The notes under the pieces: generated by a model | What the model was told of the DNA's origin: nothing | The model's database searches: none | What the model saw: the letters and a program-made list of their open reading frames with translations, nothing else | Part shown: positions 36,821 through 47,460 of the stretch, one piece after another | Numbering within the stretch: the first letter of the stretch is position 1 | Layout: the number at the start of each line of letters is the position of its first letter | Source of the DNA: Paraburkholderia rhynchosiae | Lineage (GTDB): Bacteria > Pseudomonadota > Gammaproteobacteria > Burkholderiales > Burkholderiaceae | Assembly (NCBI RefSeq): GCF_002879865.1 | Contig: NZ_PNXY01000003.1 | Location: forward strand, 124,001-188,000 | DNA: 64,000 nucleotides | Direction of reading: 5' to 3' | Translations under genes and position numbers: made by a program

Positions 36821-38536
36821 ATGTCCGACCTGCAAACCTCTACCCCGAATACCGAATCTTTTGCGGCTCTGTTCGAAGAGTCGCTGACCAAGCAAGACAT
36901 GCGCGCCGGCGAAGTGATCTCCGCCGAAGTCGTGCGTGTTGACCACAACTTTGTGGTCGTCAACGCTGGTCTCAAGTCCGAAGCCTACATCCCGCTCGAA
37001 GAGTTCCTGAATGACGCGGGCGAGGTAGAAGTGCAGGCGGGCGACTTCGTTTCCGTCGCGATCGACGCGCTGGAAAACGGCTATGGCGACACGATCCTGT
37101 CGCGCGACAAGGCGAAGCGTCTGGCTTCGTGGCTGTCGCTGGAAAAGGCTCTCGACAACAACGAACTCGTGACCGGCACGATCACGGGCAAGGTCAAGGG
37201 CGGCATGACCGTGATGGTCAACGGCATCCGCGCGTTCCTGCCGGGTTCGCTGGTCGACACGCGTCCGGTCAAGGACACGACCCCGTACGAAGGTAAGACG
37301 CTCGAATTCCGCGTCATCAAGCTTGACCGCAAGCGTAACAACGTCGTGCTGTCGCGCCGCGCCGTGATCGAAGCAACCCAGGGCGAAGAGCGCGCAAAGC
37401 TGCTCGAAACGCTGAAGGAAGGCGCGATCGTGGAAGGCGTGGTGAAGAACATCACCGACTACGGCGCGTTCGTGGACCTGGGCGGTATCGACGGCCTGCT
37501 GCACATCACCGACATCGCATGGCGTCGTGTGCGTCACCCGAGCGAAGTTCTGTCGGTTGGCCAGGAAGTCACCGCGAAGATCCTCAAGTTCGATCAAGAG
37601 AAGAACCGCGTTTCGCTGGGCATCAAGCAACTCGGCGACGATCCGTGGGAAGGCATTTCCCGCCGTTACCCGTCGGGCACGCGCCTGTTCGGTAAGGTTA
37701 CGAACATCACCGACTACGGCGCATTCGTCGAAGTGGAATCGGGCATCGAAGGCCTCGTCCACGTGTCGGAAATGGACTGGACGAACAAGAACGTTGCACC
37801 GTCGAAAGTTGTGCAGCTGGGCGACGAAGTCGAAGTCATGGTTCTCGAAATCGACGAAGACCGCCGCCGTATCAGCCTCGGCATGAAGCAGTGCAAGCCG
37901 AACCCGTGGGACGACTTCAGCCGCAACTTCAAGAAGGGCGACAAGCTGCAAGGCGCGATCAAGTCGATCACCGACTTCGGCGTCTTCATCGGTCTGCCGG
38001 GCGGCATCGACGGTCTGGTCCATCTGTCGGACTTGTCGTGGTCGGAAACGGGCGAAGAAGCAGTTCGCAAGTACAAGAAGGGCGACGAAGTGGAAGCGAT
38101 CGTTCTCGGCATCGACGTCGAGAAGGAGCGCATTTCGCTGGGTATCAAGCAGCTCGAAGGCGACCCGTTCAGCAACTTCGTTGCAATGAACGACAAGGGT
38201 TCGATCGTCGACGGCGTGGTCAAGACGGTGGACGCGAAGGGCGCAGTGGTTCAGCTGTCGGCTGAAGTCGAAGGCTACCTGCGCGCTTCCGAAATCGCAC
38301 AAGACCGCGTGGAAGACGCTCGCAACGTGCTGAAGGAAGGCGACAAGGTCAACGCGATGATCATCAACATCGATCGCAAGTCGCGCGGCATCAACCTGTC
38401 GATCAAGGCCAAGGATTCGGCTGAGCAACAGGAAGCGATTCGCGGTCTGGCTTCGTCCGATTCCAGCGCGGCTGCTACCGGCACGACCAACCTCGGCGCG
38501 CTGTTGAAGGCCAAGCTCGACGGTCAGAACCAGTAA
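36821..38536 (+). CDS. rpsA: 30S ribosomal protein S1
   Basis: A 571-residue protein with six S1 RNA-binding domains, visible as repeated [23 protein letters not shown] and [21 protein letters not shown] type sequences. It brings mRNA to the 30S subunit. The start [20 protein letters not shown] at 36821 is the usual one in this group. ATG 36803 (six residues longer) has GAGAA nearby and cannot be excluded. Neither has a strong SD, as expected for a gene that is autoregulated by its product. Confidence 0.96.
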   Translation: MSDLQTSTPNTESFAALFEESLTKQDMRAGEVISAEVVRVDHNFVVVNAGLKSEAYIPLEEFLNDAGEVEVQAGDFVSVAIDALENGYGDTILSRDKAKRLASWLSLEKALDNNELVTGTITGKVKGGMTVMVNGIRAFLPGSLVDTRPVKDTTPYEGKTLEFRVIKLDRKRNNVVLSRRAVIEATQGEERAKLLETLKEGAIVEGVVKNITDYGAFVDLGGIDGLLHITDIAWRRVRHPSEVLSVGQEVTAKILKFDQEKNRVSLGIKQLGDDPWEGISRRYPSGTRLFGKVTNITDYGAFVEVESGIEGLVHVSEMDWTNKNVAPSKVVQLGDEVEVMVLEIDEDRRRISLGMKQCKPNPWDDFSRNFKKGDKLQGAIKSITDFGVFIGLPGGIDGLVHLSDLSWSETGEEAVRKYKKGDEVEAIVLGIDVEKERISLGIKQLEGDPFSNFVAMNDKGSIVDGVVKTVDAKGAVVQLSAEVEGYLRASEIAQDRVEDARNVLKEGDKVNAMIINIDRKSRGINLSIKAKDSAEQQEAIRGLASSDSSAAATGTTNLGALLKAKLDGQNQ

Positions 38537-38663
38537 TAGAGGATCGCCCCGAAAGCTGTCGCTTCGCGGCGGGGCCCCTGATGGGGCAATCCCCCACAAG
38601 GGGACTTCCTGCGAGCGAAAAATTTGGGGCGGCCCGGCGTTTTCTTGAGAGGTCTGCTGCAGT

Positions 38664-38987
38664 ATGACCAAATCGGAATTGGTCGCCCAACTGGCTACGC
38701 GTTTTCCGCAGCTCGTATTAAAAGACGCGGATTTTGCGGTAAAGACGATGCTTGATGCGATGTCGGAGGCGCTCGCCAAAGGCCATCGCATCGAAATTCG
38801 CGGCTTTGGCAGCTTCGGCCTGAACCGCCGTCCTTCCCGGGTCGGACGCAACCCGAAGTCAGGCGAAAAGGTGTTGGTACCTGAGAAGTATGTGCCGCAC
38901 TTCAAGCCGGGCAAGGAATTGCGCGAGCGGGTAGATCGTCGCGCGGGTGAGCCGTTGAAGGCCGAAGAGCCGGATGACGATCTCTAA
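38664..38987 (+). CDS. ihfB: Integration host factor beta subunit
   Basis: A 107-residue DNABII protein: [20 protein letters not shown] at the N-terminus and the DNA-inserting beta arm [20 protein letters not shown] with the conserved Pro. The tail ([12 protein letters not shown]) is slightly longer than in E. coli. With IHF-alpha it bends DNA by about 160 degrees. It follows rpsA, the usual arrangement, and is followed by a terminator. Confidence 0.97.
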   Translation: MTKSELVAQLATRFPQLVLKDADFAVKTMLDAMSEALAKGHRIEIRGFGSFGLNRRPSRVGRNPKSGEKVLVPEKYVPHFKPGKELRERVDRRAGEPLKAEEPDDDL

Positions 38988-39067
38988 GTGCTCCGCTGTG
39001 CGCGCTGTACATCTCGCAGCGTGGCATTGGTAGTGTCAGCGGCCAATGCCAGTCGGCAAAAGACCAG

Positions 39068-39094
39068 AAAAAGCGCCTTCGGGCGCTTTTTTTT
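39068..39094 (+). terminator. Intrinsic terminator of the supraoperon after ihfB
   Basis: AAAAAGCGCC and GGCGCTTTTT close on a TTCG tetraloop, followed by a T-run. Confidence 0.93.
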
Positions 39095-39259
39095 GCCCGC
39101 ATTTTGCCGGGTACTGTTCCGTAAGTCCGCAATCCGCCAGTTCCTGCCCAGCCGCAAGGGCTTCAATTACAATACGGGTCACTTCGGCGCGGGCAACACC
39201 GTGGCGCGACGCGTCATCAGGCCGGCGTCACCTCGCAATTGCCGTCAAGAGATCTATTC

Positions 39260-39553
39260 ATGAAATTTATCGTCTGGCTGATCCGTGTATTGGTGTTCGT
39301 GCTGCTGCTGGTGCTCGCACTCTCCAATACACAACCCGCTACGCTGAATTTCCTCGCTGGCTATGCCTGGTCGGCGCCGCTCATCCTGATTGGCCTCGCG
39401 TTCTTCGTGGTGGGGCTGCTCGCCGGACTGGTTTCGTCGATGCCGGCGGTGGTCCGCCTGCGCATGGAGAACGGCCGGCTCAAGCGCGAGTTGCGTGTGG
39501 CGCGCGAGGTGCCGGTCGTCGTTGAACAGCCGCCTATGCCGCCGCTGATCTGA
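39260..39553 (+). CDS. lapA: LapA-type inner-membrane protein (DUF1049)
   Basis: A 97-residue protein with two transmembrane helices (LIRVLVFVLLLVLALSN and APLILIGLAFFVVGLLAGLV) and a short cytoplasmic tail (RLRMENGRLKRELRVAREV), the LapA/YciS pattern. It works with LapB in control of LPS assembly. ATG 39260 is chosen because the first helix follows at once. lapB begins 70 bases downstream. Confidence 0.9.
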   Translation: MKFIVWLIRVLVFVLLLVLALSNTQPATLNFLAGYAWSAPLILIGLAFFVVGLLAGLVSSMPAVVRLRMENGRLKRELRVAREVPVVVEQPPMPPLI

Positions 39554-39623
39554 TGTTCTCGCTCGCCGCGCGCAGCGGGCGCGGCATTCCGTTTCTGCCT
39601 TTCGGCTCATTTGCATTCATCGC

Positions 39624-40799
39624 ATGGATCTAGATTTCTGGTGGCTGCTCGTCATACCCGTCGCGTTTGCGTTCGGCTGGATGGCTGCGCGCTACGACCT
39701 TAAGACGCTGCTGTCAGAAAGCGCCAACCTGCCGCGTTCATATTTCCGCGGCCTGAACTTCCTCCTTAATGAGCAGCCAGACCAGGCGATCGACGCGTTC
39801 ATCGAAGTCGTCAAGCTCGATCCTGAAACGGTCGAACTGCACTTCGCGCTGGGCAACCTGTTCCGCCGCCGCGGTGAGACGGACCGCGCGATTCGCGTGC
39901 ATCAAAATCTCCTGAGCCGCGCCGATCTGCCGGTCAGTGAGCGCGATCACGCGCTGTTCGAACTCGGGCAGGACTTCCTGAAAGCCGGCCTGCTGGACCG
40001 CGCGGAGGAAACCTTCGGTTCGCTAGAAACGGGCGACTACGCATTGGGCGCGCAGCGCGCGCTGCTTACCATCTACGAAATCGAGAAGGACTGGATCAAG
40101 TCGATCGACACCGCGCGCCATCTGGAAACGATGGGCGCCGAATCGCTCGACAAGGAAATTGCCCAGTTCCATTGCGAGCTTGCGCAGGAAGCGCTGCAAC
40201 AGAAAAATGCGGACGAAGCGCGCCGGCAGCTCGGTTTTGCGCTGAAGGCGAATCCCACCAACGTGCGCGCTACGATTCTGTTCGGCGATGTCGACGCAAC
40301 CGCCGGCGCACACGAAGCAGCGATTGCACAATGGCGGCGCGTCGAGGAGCAGAACCCGGCCTATTTGCCGCTCGTCGCCGAAAAGCTGATGAAGGCTTAT
40401 GAAGCGCTCGGCCGTGCGCAGGATGGCGCCGATCTGCTCACTACCTGGGTGGACCGCTATCCGACCAACGATCTGCTCGACGTCGCGTACCAGCACGTCG
40501 CGTCGCTGCGCGGGGCCGACGCGGCTCACGCGCTGGCGCGCTCGCAGATGCAGAAGTCGCCGAATCTCGCGGGCATGACGCGGCTGCTCGAAGCGCAGCA
40601 GGCCGTCGCCGAAGAGCCACGGCGCAGCGAACTCGAACTGATGCGCACGCTGATTCGCCAGCGCACCAAAAATCTGCCGCGCTATACGTGCCAGAATTGC
40701 GGCTTCAGGGCGCGGCTTTTCTACTGGCAGTGCCCCGGTTGCAGCGGTTGGGAAACCTACGCGCCGCGCCGGGTAGAACCGATTACCGCGTCGAACTGA
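39624..40799 (+). CDS. lapB: Lipopolysaccharide assembly protein B (TPR and rubredoxin-type metal domain)
   Basis: A 391-residue protein. One N-terminal transmembrane helix (FWWLLVIPVAFAFGWMAARY) is followed by about eight TPR units (LNEQPDQAIDAFIEVVKLDP, FRRRGETDRAIRVHQNLL) and a C-terminal rubredoxin-like knuckle YTCQNCGFRARLFYWQCPGC that binds iron. LapB/YciM promotes FtsH-mediated degradation of LpxC and so limits LPS synthesis. The place with lapA before LPS-sugar genes fits. Confidence 0.96.
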   Translation: MDLDFWWLLVIPVAFAFGWMAARYDLKTLLSESANLPRSYFRGLNFLLNEQPDQAIDAFIEVVKLDPETVELHFALGNLFRRRGETDRAIRVHQNLLSRADLPVSERDHALFELGQDFLKAGLLDRAEETFGSLETGDYALGAQRALLTIYEIEKDWIKSIDTARHLETMGAESLDKEIAQFHCELAQEALQQKNADEARRQLGFALKANPTNVRATILFGDVDATAGAHEAAIAQWRRVEEQNPAYLPLVAEKLMKAYEALGRAQDGADLLTTWVDRYPTNDLLDVAYQHVASLRGADAAHALARSQMQKSPNLAGMTRLLEAQQAVAEEPRRSELELMRTLIRQRTKNLPRYTCQNCGFRARLFYWQCPGCSGWETYAPRRVEPITASN

Positions 40800-40880
40800 C
40801 GCCGCGGGCGGATTTCGCATTGTGTTCATGACCGGCTTGATCGCCGGGGATCATTACCGGAACCCTCTACCGGAAAGCGT

Positions 40881-42284
40881 ATGAAAATCACCATTATCGG
40901 CACCGGCTATGTCGGCCTCGTCACTGGCGCGTGCCTCGCTGAAATCGGCAACGACGTCTTCTGTCTCGACGTCGATCCGCGCAAGATCGAAATCCTCAAT
41001 AACGGCGGCGTGCCGATTCACGAGCCGGGCTTGCAGGAAATCATTGCCCGCACGCGCGCGGCCGGCCGCATCACGTTTTCGACGGATATCGAAGCGGGCG
41101 TGGCGCATGGCGACGTGCAATTCATCGCCGTCGGCACGCCGCCTGACGAAGACGGCTCGGCGGATCTGCAATACGTGCTCGAAGCGGCGCGCAACATCGG
41201 CCGCACCATGAAGGGTTTCAAGGTAATCGTCGACAAGTCGACGGTGCCGGTCGGCACCGCACAACGCGTGCGCGCCGTGGTCGAAGAAGAGCTGGCGAAG
41301 CGTGGGCTCGCGGGTAGCGAACAGCACCGCTTCTCGGTGGTTTCGAATCCGGAGTTCCTGAAGGAAGGGGCGGCGGTCGACGACTTCATGCGCCCCGACC
41401 GCATCGTGCTCGGCATCGACGAAGACGAAGCCGGCCTGCGCGCGCGCGAACTGATGAAGCGCCTGTACGCGCCGTTCAACCGCAACCACGAACGCACGCT
41501 GTATATGGACGTGCGCTCGGCTGAGTTCACGAAATACGCAGCCAACGCGATGCTGGCCACGCGCATCTCGTTCATGAACGAAATGTCGAATCTCGCGGAC
41601 CGCGTCGGCGCCGACATTGAGGCGGTACGTCGCGGTATCGGTTCGGATCCGCGCATCGGCTATCACTTCCTGTATGCCGGCTGCGGCTACGGCGGTTCGT
41701 GCTTTCCGAAGGACGTCCAGGCGCTGATCCGCGCGGCCAGTGAGAGCGGCCACAATCTGCGTATTCTCGAAGCGGTCGAGGAAGTGAACTACAAGCAGAA
41801 AGACGTGCTGGTGCAGAAGATCACGCACAAGCTCGGCGACGATCTGACTGGCCGCACGTTCGCTGTTTGGGGCCTCGCGTTCAAGCCGAATACCGACGAC
41901 ATGCGCGAAGCGCCGAGCCGCCGCGTGATCGGGGAGCTGCTGGCTCGCGGCGCTCAGGTGCGCGCGTACGATCCGGTCGCCGTGTCCGAAGCGCGCCGCG
42001 TCTTAGCGATGGATCTGCACGATGCACCGGGACAACTGGCGCGTCTTACGTTCACCAGCACGCAGGACGAAACGCTCACCGGTGCCGACGCGCTTGTGAT
42101 CGTCACCGAATGGAAGGAGTTCAAAAGCCCGGACTTCGTGCATCTGAAGTCGGTGCTCAAATCGCCGATCATTTTCGACGGCCGCAATCTGTACGAGCCG
42201 GATGCAATGACCGAACTCGGCATCGACTATCACTCGATCGGACGCCCTTATGCCCAACCCTCTGAACTTGCGGCCGATGCCTGA
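40881..42284 (+). CDS. ugd: UDP-glucose 6-dehydrogenase
   Basis: A 467-residue NAD-dependent enzyme making UDP-glucuronate for LPS and exopolysaccharides. [20 protein letters not shown] is the Rossmann motif, [20 protein letters not shown] holds the catalytic Glu region, [15 protein letters not shown] contains the catalytic Cys, and [14 protein letters not shown] is the C-terminal NAD/UDP domain motif. Its end overlaps the start of rfaE1 by 35 bases. Confidence 0.97.
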   Translation: MKITIIGTGYVGLVTGACLAEIGNDVFCLDVDPRKIEILNNGGVPIHEPGLQEIIARTRAAGRITFSTDIEAGVAHGDVQFIAVGTPPDEDGSADLQYVLEAARNIGRTMKGFKVIVDKSTVPVGTAQRVRAVVEEELAKRGLAGSEQHRFSVVSNPEFLKEGAAVDDFMRPDRIVLGIDEDEAGLRARELMKRLYAPFNRNHERTLYMDVRSAEFTKYAANAMLATRISFMNEMSNLADRVGADIEAVRRGIGSDPRIGYHFLYAGCGYGGSCFPKDVQALIRAASESGHNLRILEAVEEVNYKQKDVLVQKITHKLGDDLTGRTFAVWGLAFKPNTDDMREAPSRRVIGELLARGAQVRAYDPVAVSEARRVLAMDLHDAPGQLARLTFTSTQDETLTGADALVIVTEWKEFKSPDFVHLKSVLKSPIIFDGRNLYEPDAMTELGIDYHSIGRPYAQPSELAADA

Positions 42285-43257
42285 AACCATGCCAGGTCCC
42301 GCTTCGCCCGCGCCGGCGCCGAAACTCACCGTCGTGCCGCGGGAGCAGCTCGCCGCCGCGCGCGTCCTCGTAGTCGGCGACGTGATGCTCGACCGCTACT
42401 GGTTCGGCGACGTCAATCGCATCTCGCCCGAAGCGCCGGTGCCGGTCGTGCACGTGCAGCGTCAGGAAGACCGGCTTGGCGGCGCGGCCAACGTCGCGCG
42501 CAATGCAGCGGCGCTCGGTGCCCAAGCGGGCCTGCTGTGCGTCGTCGGACATGACGAGCCTGGCGAGCGCATCGTGCAGTTGCTCGGAGAGAGCGGCGTG
42601 AATCCGCATCTCGAACGCGATCCGGCGCTTCTCACCACCATCAAGCTGCGGGTGCTGTCGCGTCAGCAACAGTTGCTGCGGGTCGACTTCGAGAATTTGC
42701 CGGCGCATGAAGTGCTGCTCGCCAGCCTGGCGCGTTTCGACGAATTGCTGCCCTCGCACGACGTTATCCTGATGTCCGATTACGCGAAGGGCGGCCTGAC
42801 CCACGTCACGCAGATGATCGCGAGAGCGCATGCCGCGGGCAAGCCCGTGCTCGTCGATCCGAAGGGCGACGACTGGGAGCGTTACCGTGGCGCGACGTTG
42901 ATCACGCCGAATCGCGTAGAGTTGCGCGAAGTGATCGGCCAGTGGAAGTCGGAAGATGACCTCATCGACCGCGTGAACACACTGCGCGCCGATCTGCAGT
43001 TCAAGGCGTTGCTGCTCACGCGTTCGGAAGAGGGCATGACGCTCTTCTCCGACGACGGCATCCTGCACGCTTCGGCCGTGGCGCGCGAAGTGTATGATGT
43101 TTCGGGCGCGGGCGACACCGTGATCGCCACGCTCGCGACCATGCTGGGCGCGGGTCTCACGCTGGTCGAGGCGGTCGGTCTCGCCAATCGCGCGGCCGGC
43201 ATCGTGGTGGGCAAACTCGGCACGGCCACCGTCGACTACGACGAACTCTTTCATTGA
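42250..43257 (+). CDS. rfaE1: D-glycero-beta-D-manno-heptose-7-phosphate kinase (HldA/RfaE domain I)
   Basis: A 335-residue ribokinase-fold enzyme. [20 protein letters not shown] starts the domain, [16 protein letters not shown] binds substrate and [17 protein letters not shown] carries the catalytic GAGD. It is kinase-only: the adenylyltransferase domain of the E. coli bifunctional enzyme is absent, so a separate HldC must exist elsewhere. The start is uncertain: ATG 42250, 42277 or 42289 are all in frame, all overlapping or abutting ugd. It makes heptose bisphosphate for the LPS inner core. Confidence 0.93.
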   Translation: MPNPLNLRPMPETMPGPASPAPAPKLTVVPREQLAAARVLVVGDVMLDRYWFGDVNRISPEAPVPVVHVQRQEDRLGGAANVARNAAALGAQAGLLCVVGHDEPGERIVQLLGESGVNPHLERDPALLTTIKLRVLSRQQQLLRVDFENLPAHEVLLASLARFDELLPSHDVILMSDYAKGGLTHVTQMIARAHAAGKPVLVDPKGDDWERYRGATLITPNRVELREVIGQWKSEDDLIDRVNTLRADLQFKALLLTRSEEGMTLFSDDGILHASAVAREVYDVSGAGDTVIATLATMLGAGLTLVEAVGLANRAAGIVVGKLGTATVDYDELFH

Positions 43258-43397
43258 TGCGGCCCGCCCGGTCCTTCGCGGTAAGCCCACGGGCGGCGCG
43301 CAGAAAGGATCGGCGGGGCGTCAACTGAACCTGTCGATTGGAGTGGCGCTTGAGCACCTACTCCAGTCCCATGCAGGCTCATTACCGCGGGACCATC

Positions 43398-44390
43398 ATG
43401 ACCCTCATCGTCACCGGCGCGGCCGGCTTTATCGGCAGCAACCTCGTGAAAGCGCTCAACGAGCGCGGCGAACAACGCATCATCGCTGTCGACAATCTCA
43501 CACGCGCGGACAAGTTCAAGAATCTCGTCGACTGCGAAATCGACGACTACCTGGACAAGAGCGAATTTCTCGAACGCTTCAGGCGTGGCGACTTTGGCAA
43601 AGTGCGGGCGATTTTCCACGAAGGCGCCTGTTCGGACACGATGGAAACCGACGGCCGCTACATGATGGACAATAACTTCCGCTACAGCCGCGACGTGCTC
43701 GATGTCTGCCTCGCGCAGAACATCCAGTTCCTGTACGCGTCTTCGGCGGCAACGTATGGCGGCTCAAGTCGCTTCGTCGAAGAGCGCGAAGTCGAGCAGC
43801 CGTTGAACGTGTACGGCTATTCGAAATTCCTGTTCGATCAGGTCATTCGCCGCGTGCTGCCCGCCGCGAAAAGCCAGATCGCCGGCTTTCGCTACTTCAA
43901 CGTCTACGGCCCGCGCGAAACGCATAAGGCGCGCATGGCGTCCGTGGCGTTTCACAACTTCAACCAGTTCCGCGCCGAGGGCAAGGTCAAGCTGTTCGGC
44001 GAGTACAACGGCTATGCCGCAGGCGAACAGACGCGCGATTTTGTCTCCGTCGAAGATGTGGTGAAGGTCAACCTGTTCTTCTTCGACAACCCTGACAAGT
44101 CGGGCATCTTCAATCTGGGCAGCGGCCGCGCGCAGCCGTTCAACGACATCGCGAGCACGGTGGTCAACACGCTGCGCTCGCTGAGCAACGAGCCGCCGCT
44201 TTCGCTCGCCGACCAGGTGCAACGCGGGTTGATCGAATACATTCCGTTCCCTGACGCATTGCGCGGCAAGTATCAGTGCTTCACGCAAGCCGATCCGACG
44301 AAGCTGCGCGCGGCCGGCTATGACGCGCCGTTTCTCAGCGTGCAGGAAGGTGTCGATCGTTACGTACGTTGGCTGTTCGGCCAGGTGTGA
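43398..44390 (+). CDS. rfaD: ADP-L-glycero-D-manno-heptose-6-epimerase
   Basis: A 330-residue short-chain epimerase. [20 protein letters not shown] binds [14 protein letters not shown] and [10 protein letters not shown] carry the Ser/Tyr/Lys catalytic set, and [20 protein letters not shown] is typical of HldD. It completes ADP-heptose synthesis after rfaE1. CGGGA precedes ATG 43398; the open frame extends back to 43338 without support. Confidence 0.96.
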   Translation: MTLIVTGAAGFIGSNLVKALNERGEQRIIAVDNLTRADKFKNLVDCEIDDYLDKSEFLERFRRGDFGKVRAIFHEGACSDTMETDGRYMMDNNFRYSRDVLDVCLAQNIQFLYASSAATYGGSSRFVEEREVEQPLNVYGYSKFLFDQVIRRVLPAAKSQIAGFRYFNVYGPRETHKARMASVAFHNFNQFRAEGKVKLFGEYNGYAAGEQTRDFVSVEDVVKVNLFFFDNPDKSGIFNLGSGRAQPFNDIASTVVNTLRSLSNEPPLSLADQVQRGLIEYIPFPDALRGKYQCFTQADPTKLRAAGYDAPFLSVQEGVDRYVRWLFGQV

Positions 44391-44413
44391 ATAATTCGGA
44401 TACCTCTTTAAAC

Positions 44414-44466
44414 TGGAATCTCCCGGTTGGTGATGTCGCCAACCGGTTGTACGAGGGAGATTCCAT
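44414..44466 (+). promoter_or_regulatory. Hairpin that sequesters the comEA ribosome-binding site
   Basis: TGGAATCTCC (44414-44423) pairs with GGAGATTCCA (44456-44465), closing an inner stem CGGTTGG / CCAACCG (44424-44430 / 44439-44445). The right outer arm contains most of the Shine-Dalgarno GAGGGAG that precedes ATG 44467 by seven bases. In the folded state translation should be blocked. Confidence 0.65.
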
Positions 44467-44832
44467 ATGTTTCGAAAAATTCTGGTTACCGCGGCAATGC
44501 TTGCCGCTTTCGGTCACGCGTATGCGTCGGTCGACGTCAACACGGCTAACGAGGACGCACTGCGCGGCATCAAGGGCATCGGTCCTGCCAAAGCGAAAGC
44601 CATTCTCGAAGAGCGTACCGCGCATGGTCCGTTCAAGGACCCGACCGATCTCGGCAAGCGTGTCAAAGGCATGGGCGGGCATACCGTCGAGCGCCTGCAG
44701 ACGGAGGGTCTCGCTGTCGGTCCGGCTGGCGCGGCTGCTGGCCCGCAGGTTGCGGCGTCTTCACAGACCAAAGGCGCGGCCGTTCCGGCCAATACGCCGA
44801 AAGGCGGCGGCACGGTGGCAGTGAAGAAATAG
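44467..44832 (+). CDS. comEA: Exported ComEA-like helix-hairpin-helix DNA-binding protein
   Basis: A 121-residue protein: signal peptide (KILVTAAMLAAFGHAYA), then the HhH domain VNTANEDALRGIKGIGPAKA and FKDPTDLGKRVKGMGG, as in ComEA proteins that bind incoming DNA in the periplasm. A Gly/Ala/Pro/Lys-rich tail follows. No other competence gene is nearby. Its translation start lies in the hairpin at 44414-44466. Confidence 0.92.
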   Translation: MFRKILVTAAMLAAFGHAYASVDVNTANEDALRGIKGIGPAKAKAILEERTAHGPFKDPTDLGKRVKGMGGHTVERLQTEGLAVGPAGAAAGPQVAASSQTKGAAVPANTPKGGGTVAVKK

Positions 44833-44843
44833 TCTGACGCGGC

Positions 44844-44878
44844 TCACGCGCGCGGCGCCGCTCACGCCGCGCGCGTGA
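44844..44878. other. Perfect 14-bp stem-loop after comEA
   Basis: TCACGCGCGCGGCG (44844-44857) and CGCCGCGCGCGTGA (44865-44878) flank CCGCTCA. There is no T-run, so it may be an mRNA 3' stabiliser or a factor-dependent termination point. Confidence 0.7.
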
Positions 44879-44949
44879 TTCGCCATTGTGGTCCTTCATG
44901 GTCGGAGCCGGCAACAGCGCTCCTTAAGCTGTCATTCGCATGACTGGCT

Positions 44950-44976
44950 CCCGCGGTACTCAGCCGCGGGCTTTTT
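44950..44976 (+). terminator. Intrinsic terminator upstream of cysM
   Basis: CCCGCGG and CCGCGGG flank TACTCAG, followed by CTTTTTG. It closes the comEA transcript. Confidence 0.8.
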
Positions 44977-45090
44977 GCGCGGTGAGAGGGCTGCATCCAT
45001 GCGGGCAGAAGGGCCGTGCGGCAGCCGCGGGCACGGTGGTTTAGAATCGATGGATTGAAGACTCCGCGCATCGACAGCAATAAAACCGAT

Positions 45091-45993
45091 ATGGCTTACA
45101 AAACGATTGAAGACACGATCGGCAATACGCCGCTCGTGCAACTCGTCCGGCTCCCCGACGACGAGATCCGCAGCCGGAATAATGTGGTCCTCGCCAAGCT
45201 CGAGGGCAACAATCCTGCCGGTTCGGTGAAGGATCGCCCGGCATTGTCGATGATCAAGAAAGCGGAAGCGCGCGGCCGTATCAAACCGGGCGACACGCTG
45301 ATCGAATCGACGAGCGGCAATACCGGCATCGCGCTCGCCATGGCGGCCGCGATCCGCGGCTACAAGATGGTTTTGATCATGCCGGAAGATTTGTCGGTGG
45401 AACGCCGTCAAAGCATGGCCGCCTACGGCGCGCAGATCATCCTGACGCCGGTCACGGGCGGCATGGAATACGCGCGCGATCTGGCCGAACAGATGCAGCG
45501 CGACGGCAAAGGTATCATCCTCGATCAGTTCGGGAATCCGGACAATCCGGCGTCGCACATCGAAGGCACCGGCCCGGAAATCTGGCGCGATACGGAAGGG
45601 CGCATCACGCACTTCGTGTCGTCGATGGGTACGACGGGCACGATCATGGGTGTGTCCACTTATCTGAAGCAGCAGAATCAGGCGATTGAAATCATCGGCG
45701 CGCAGCCGGAAGAGGGTTCGCGCATTCCGGGCATCCGCAAATGGCCCGAGGCGTATATGCCGAAGATTTTCGATCGCAGCCGCGTGGACCGTGTCGAGAA
45801 CGTGAGCCAGGCCGCAGCCGAAGCGATGGCGCGCCGTTTGGCCTCGGTCGAAGGCATTTTCGCCGGAATCTCGTCGGGCGGCGCATGCGAGGTGGCGCTG
45901 CGCGTCGCGCGCCAGGTTGAGAACGCGACCATCGTATTTATCGTCTGCGATCGCGGCGATCGGTATCTGTCCACCGGCGTGTTTCCCGCGTAA
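45091..45993 (+). CDS. cysM: Cysteine synthase B
   Basis: A 300-residue PLP enzyme. The PLP Lys is in NNPAGSVKDRPALSMI (about residues 42-57), followed by STSGNTGIALA and the CysM-type GMEYARDLAEQM and YLSTGVFPA C-terminus. It joins O-acetylserine (or O-phosphoserine) with sulfide or thiosulfate. ATG 45091 gives the standard MAYKTIEDTIGNTPLVQL start. Downstream it converges with mltB, leaving 32 bases between stops. Confidence 0.95.
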   Translation: MAYKTIEDTIGNTPLVQLVRLPDDEIRSRNNVVLAKLEGNNPAGSVKDRPALSMIKKAEARGRIKPGDTLIESTSGNTGIALAMAAAIRGYKMVLIMPEDLSVERRQSMAAYGAQIILTPVTGGMEYARDLAEQMQRDGKGIILDQFGNPDNPASHIEGTGPEIWRDTEGRITHFVSSMGTTGTIMGVSTYLKQQNQAIEIIGAQPEEGSRIPGIRKWPEAYMPKIFDRSRVDRVENVSQAAAEAMARRLASVEGIFAGISSGGACEVALRVARQVENATIVFIVCDRGDRYLSTGVFPA

Positions 45994-46025
45994 GCGGACG
46001 CAGCCCGCGCCTGCTCGCGAGCAAT

Positions 46026-47255
46026 TTACTGCGAAGCCGCATCCGGCGGCGCCGCGTTGTTCACGGCGTTGGTGGCGTCGCTCGCTTGCATCTGCGCCTT
46101 GACGCGCTCCCCCAACTGATAAACCGCGAGCGCATAAAAGAAGCTGCGGTTATAGCGTGTGAGCACATAGAAGTTCTTCAGGCCCAGCATATATTCAGTG
46201 CCGCGTCCCGGTGACGGCAGGTCGACCACCGTGACTGGCGTTCCCAGTTCCGACGCGATATTTACATCCGGCTCATTAAGCAGCAGCCCCGCGCGCAACA
46301 ACTGGGCGAGCGGCCAATGCGGCTCCGGCGCACCGTCGGCGGCGGCTTGCGCGACGCCCAGGCTGCCTGCGTCCGCACCGATTTTCCACACGACCGGCCG
46401 GCCGTTTTCCCAACCGTTCTGACGCAGATAATTCGCCACGCTGCCGATCGCATCGGCCTGGCTCGTGCGCAGGTCGATTTCCTTGTTGCCGTCGTAGCTC
46501 ACCGCATACTGCATGATGCTGCTCGGCAGGAACTGCGGAATGCCGATTGCACCGGTATACGAACCGAGGACCGTGGTCGGATCGATCTGCGAATCGCGCG
46601 TCCAAACCAGGTAGTCTTCGAGATTCTTGCGGAAGGTCGCCTGGCGGTCCGCGCGATTGGGCGTGTTCGGATAGTCGAAACTGAGCGTGGTCAGCGCATC
46701 CAGCACGCGGAAGTTGCCCATGAAACGGCCGTAAATCGTTTCAACGCCGAGAATGCCGACGATCACCTCCGGCGGCACGCCGAATTGTTCATACGCGCGT
46801 TGCAGCGTGGCCTGATTGGCGCGCCAGAAGCGGATGCCCGCGTTGATGCGGACCTGATCGAGAAACCGCGACTGATACACGCGCCAGTTCTTCACCGACG
46901 GCGAAGGCGACGGCGTCACCAGCTTCACCGCGGTCGCCGAATAACTCACGCCGGCAAAGAGCGAATGCAGCGAGGATGCGTCGAAGTCGTAGCGCGCAAC
47001 GAGGTCGTTGATGAACGCGTCGACATTCGCGTTGTTCGCATAGCGCTGCGGAATGATCTCTTCTTCGAAAGTCTGCCCTTGCGGGACCGCTGTTTGCGGC
47101 TGGCTTTGAGCGAGCAGCGCCGGCGGTTTTTTGCCGACGCTCTGTGCGAGAGCCGGAGTCGTTGCCATGAACATGCACGATGCGACGGAGAGTGCGGCGG
47201 CGATGGTTCGAATGCTGAGCCGGTTTCGTGCAGACAGAGCAAGCTTGACGGTCAT
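46026..47255 (-). CDS. mltB: Membrane-bound lytic murein transglycosylase B
   Basis: A 409-residue periplasmic peptidoglycan lyase. The signal peptide (IRTIAAALSVASCMFMATTPALA) has no lipobox Cys, so it is probably soluble unlike E. coli MltB. The catalytic Glu is in GVETIYGRFMGNFRVLDAL, with GYTGAIGIPQFLPSSIM as the second active-site block. A PQTAVPQGQTFEEE spacer precedes the domain. It cleaves the MurNAc-GlcNAc bond to 1,6-anhydro ends. Confidence 0.95.
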   Translation of the reverse strand: MTVKLALSARNRLSIRTIAAALSVASCMFMATTPALAQSVGKKPPALLAQSQPQTAVPQGQTFEEEIIPQRYANNANVDAFINDLVARYDFDASSLHSLFAGVSYSATAVKLVTPSPSPSVKNWRVYQSRFLDQVRINAGIRFWRANQATLQRAYEQFGVPPEVIVGILGVETIYGRFMGNFRVLDALTTLSFDYPNTPNRADRQATFRKNLEDYLVWTRDSQIDPTTVLGSYTGAIGIPQFLPSSIMQYAVSYDGNKEIDLRTSQADAIGSVANYLRQNGWENGRPVVWKIGADAGSLGVAQAAADGAPEPHWPLAQLLRAGLLLNEPDVNIASELGTPVTVVDLPSPGRGTEYMLGLKNFYVLTRYNRSFFYALAVYQLGERVKAQMQASDATNAVNNAAPPDAASQ

Positions 47256-47460
47256 AGTGAGTTAGGGGCGCGGTGCTAAAGGACGAAGACGGGACGAAAA
47301 TGGATCGGGGCAGTATACCCGAGGCTTCCCGCAAAACTGTGCTGGACGCGTCACAGCCGCATCGTGTGGTAACTTGATGAATGTTGGCGCGCCGTGGGCG
47401 CGCGCCCTTGGATGGAGACACGCCGCGTACGCTTCAAGGCGCGCGCCGCAGAAGAGAATC

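Noticed and set aside
36632..38914. 760-codon open frame on the minus strand opposite rpsA and ihfB
   Set aside because: Composition typical of antisense reading of a highly biased ribosomal gene; no domain recognisable. The same applies to the frames opposite gyrA, aroA and the acyl-CoA dehydrogenase.
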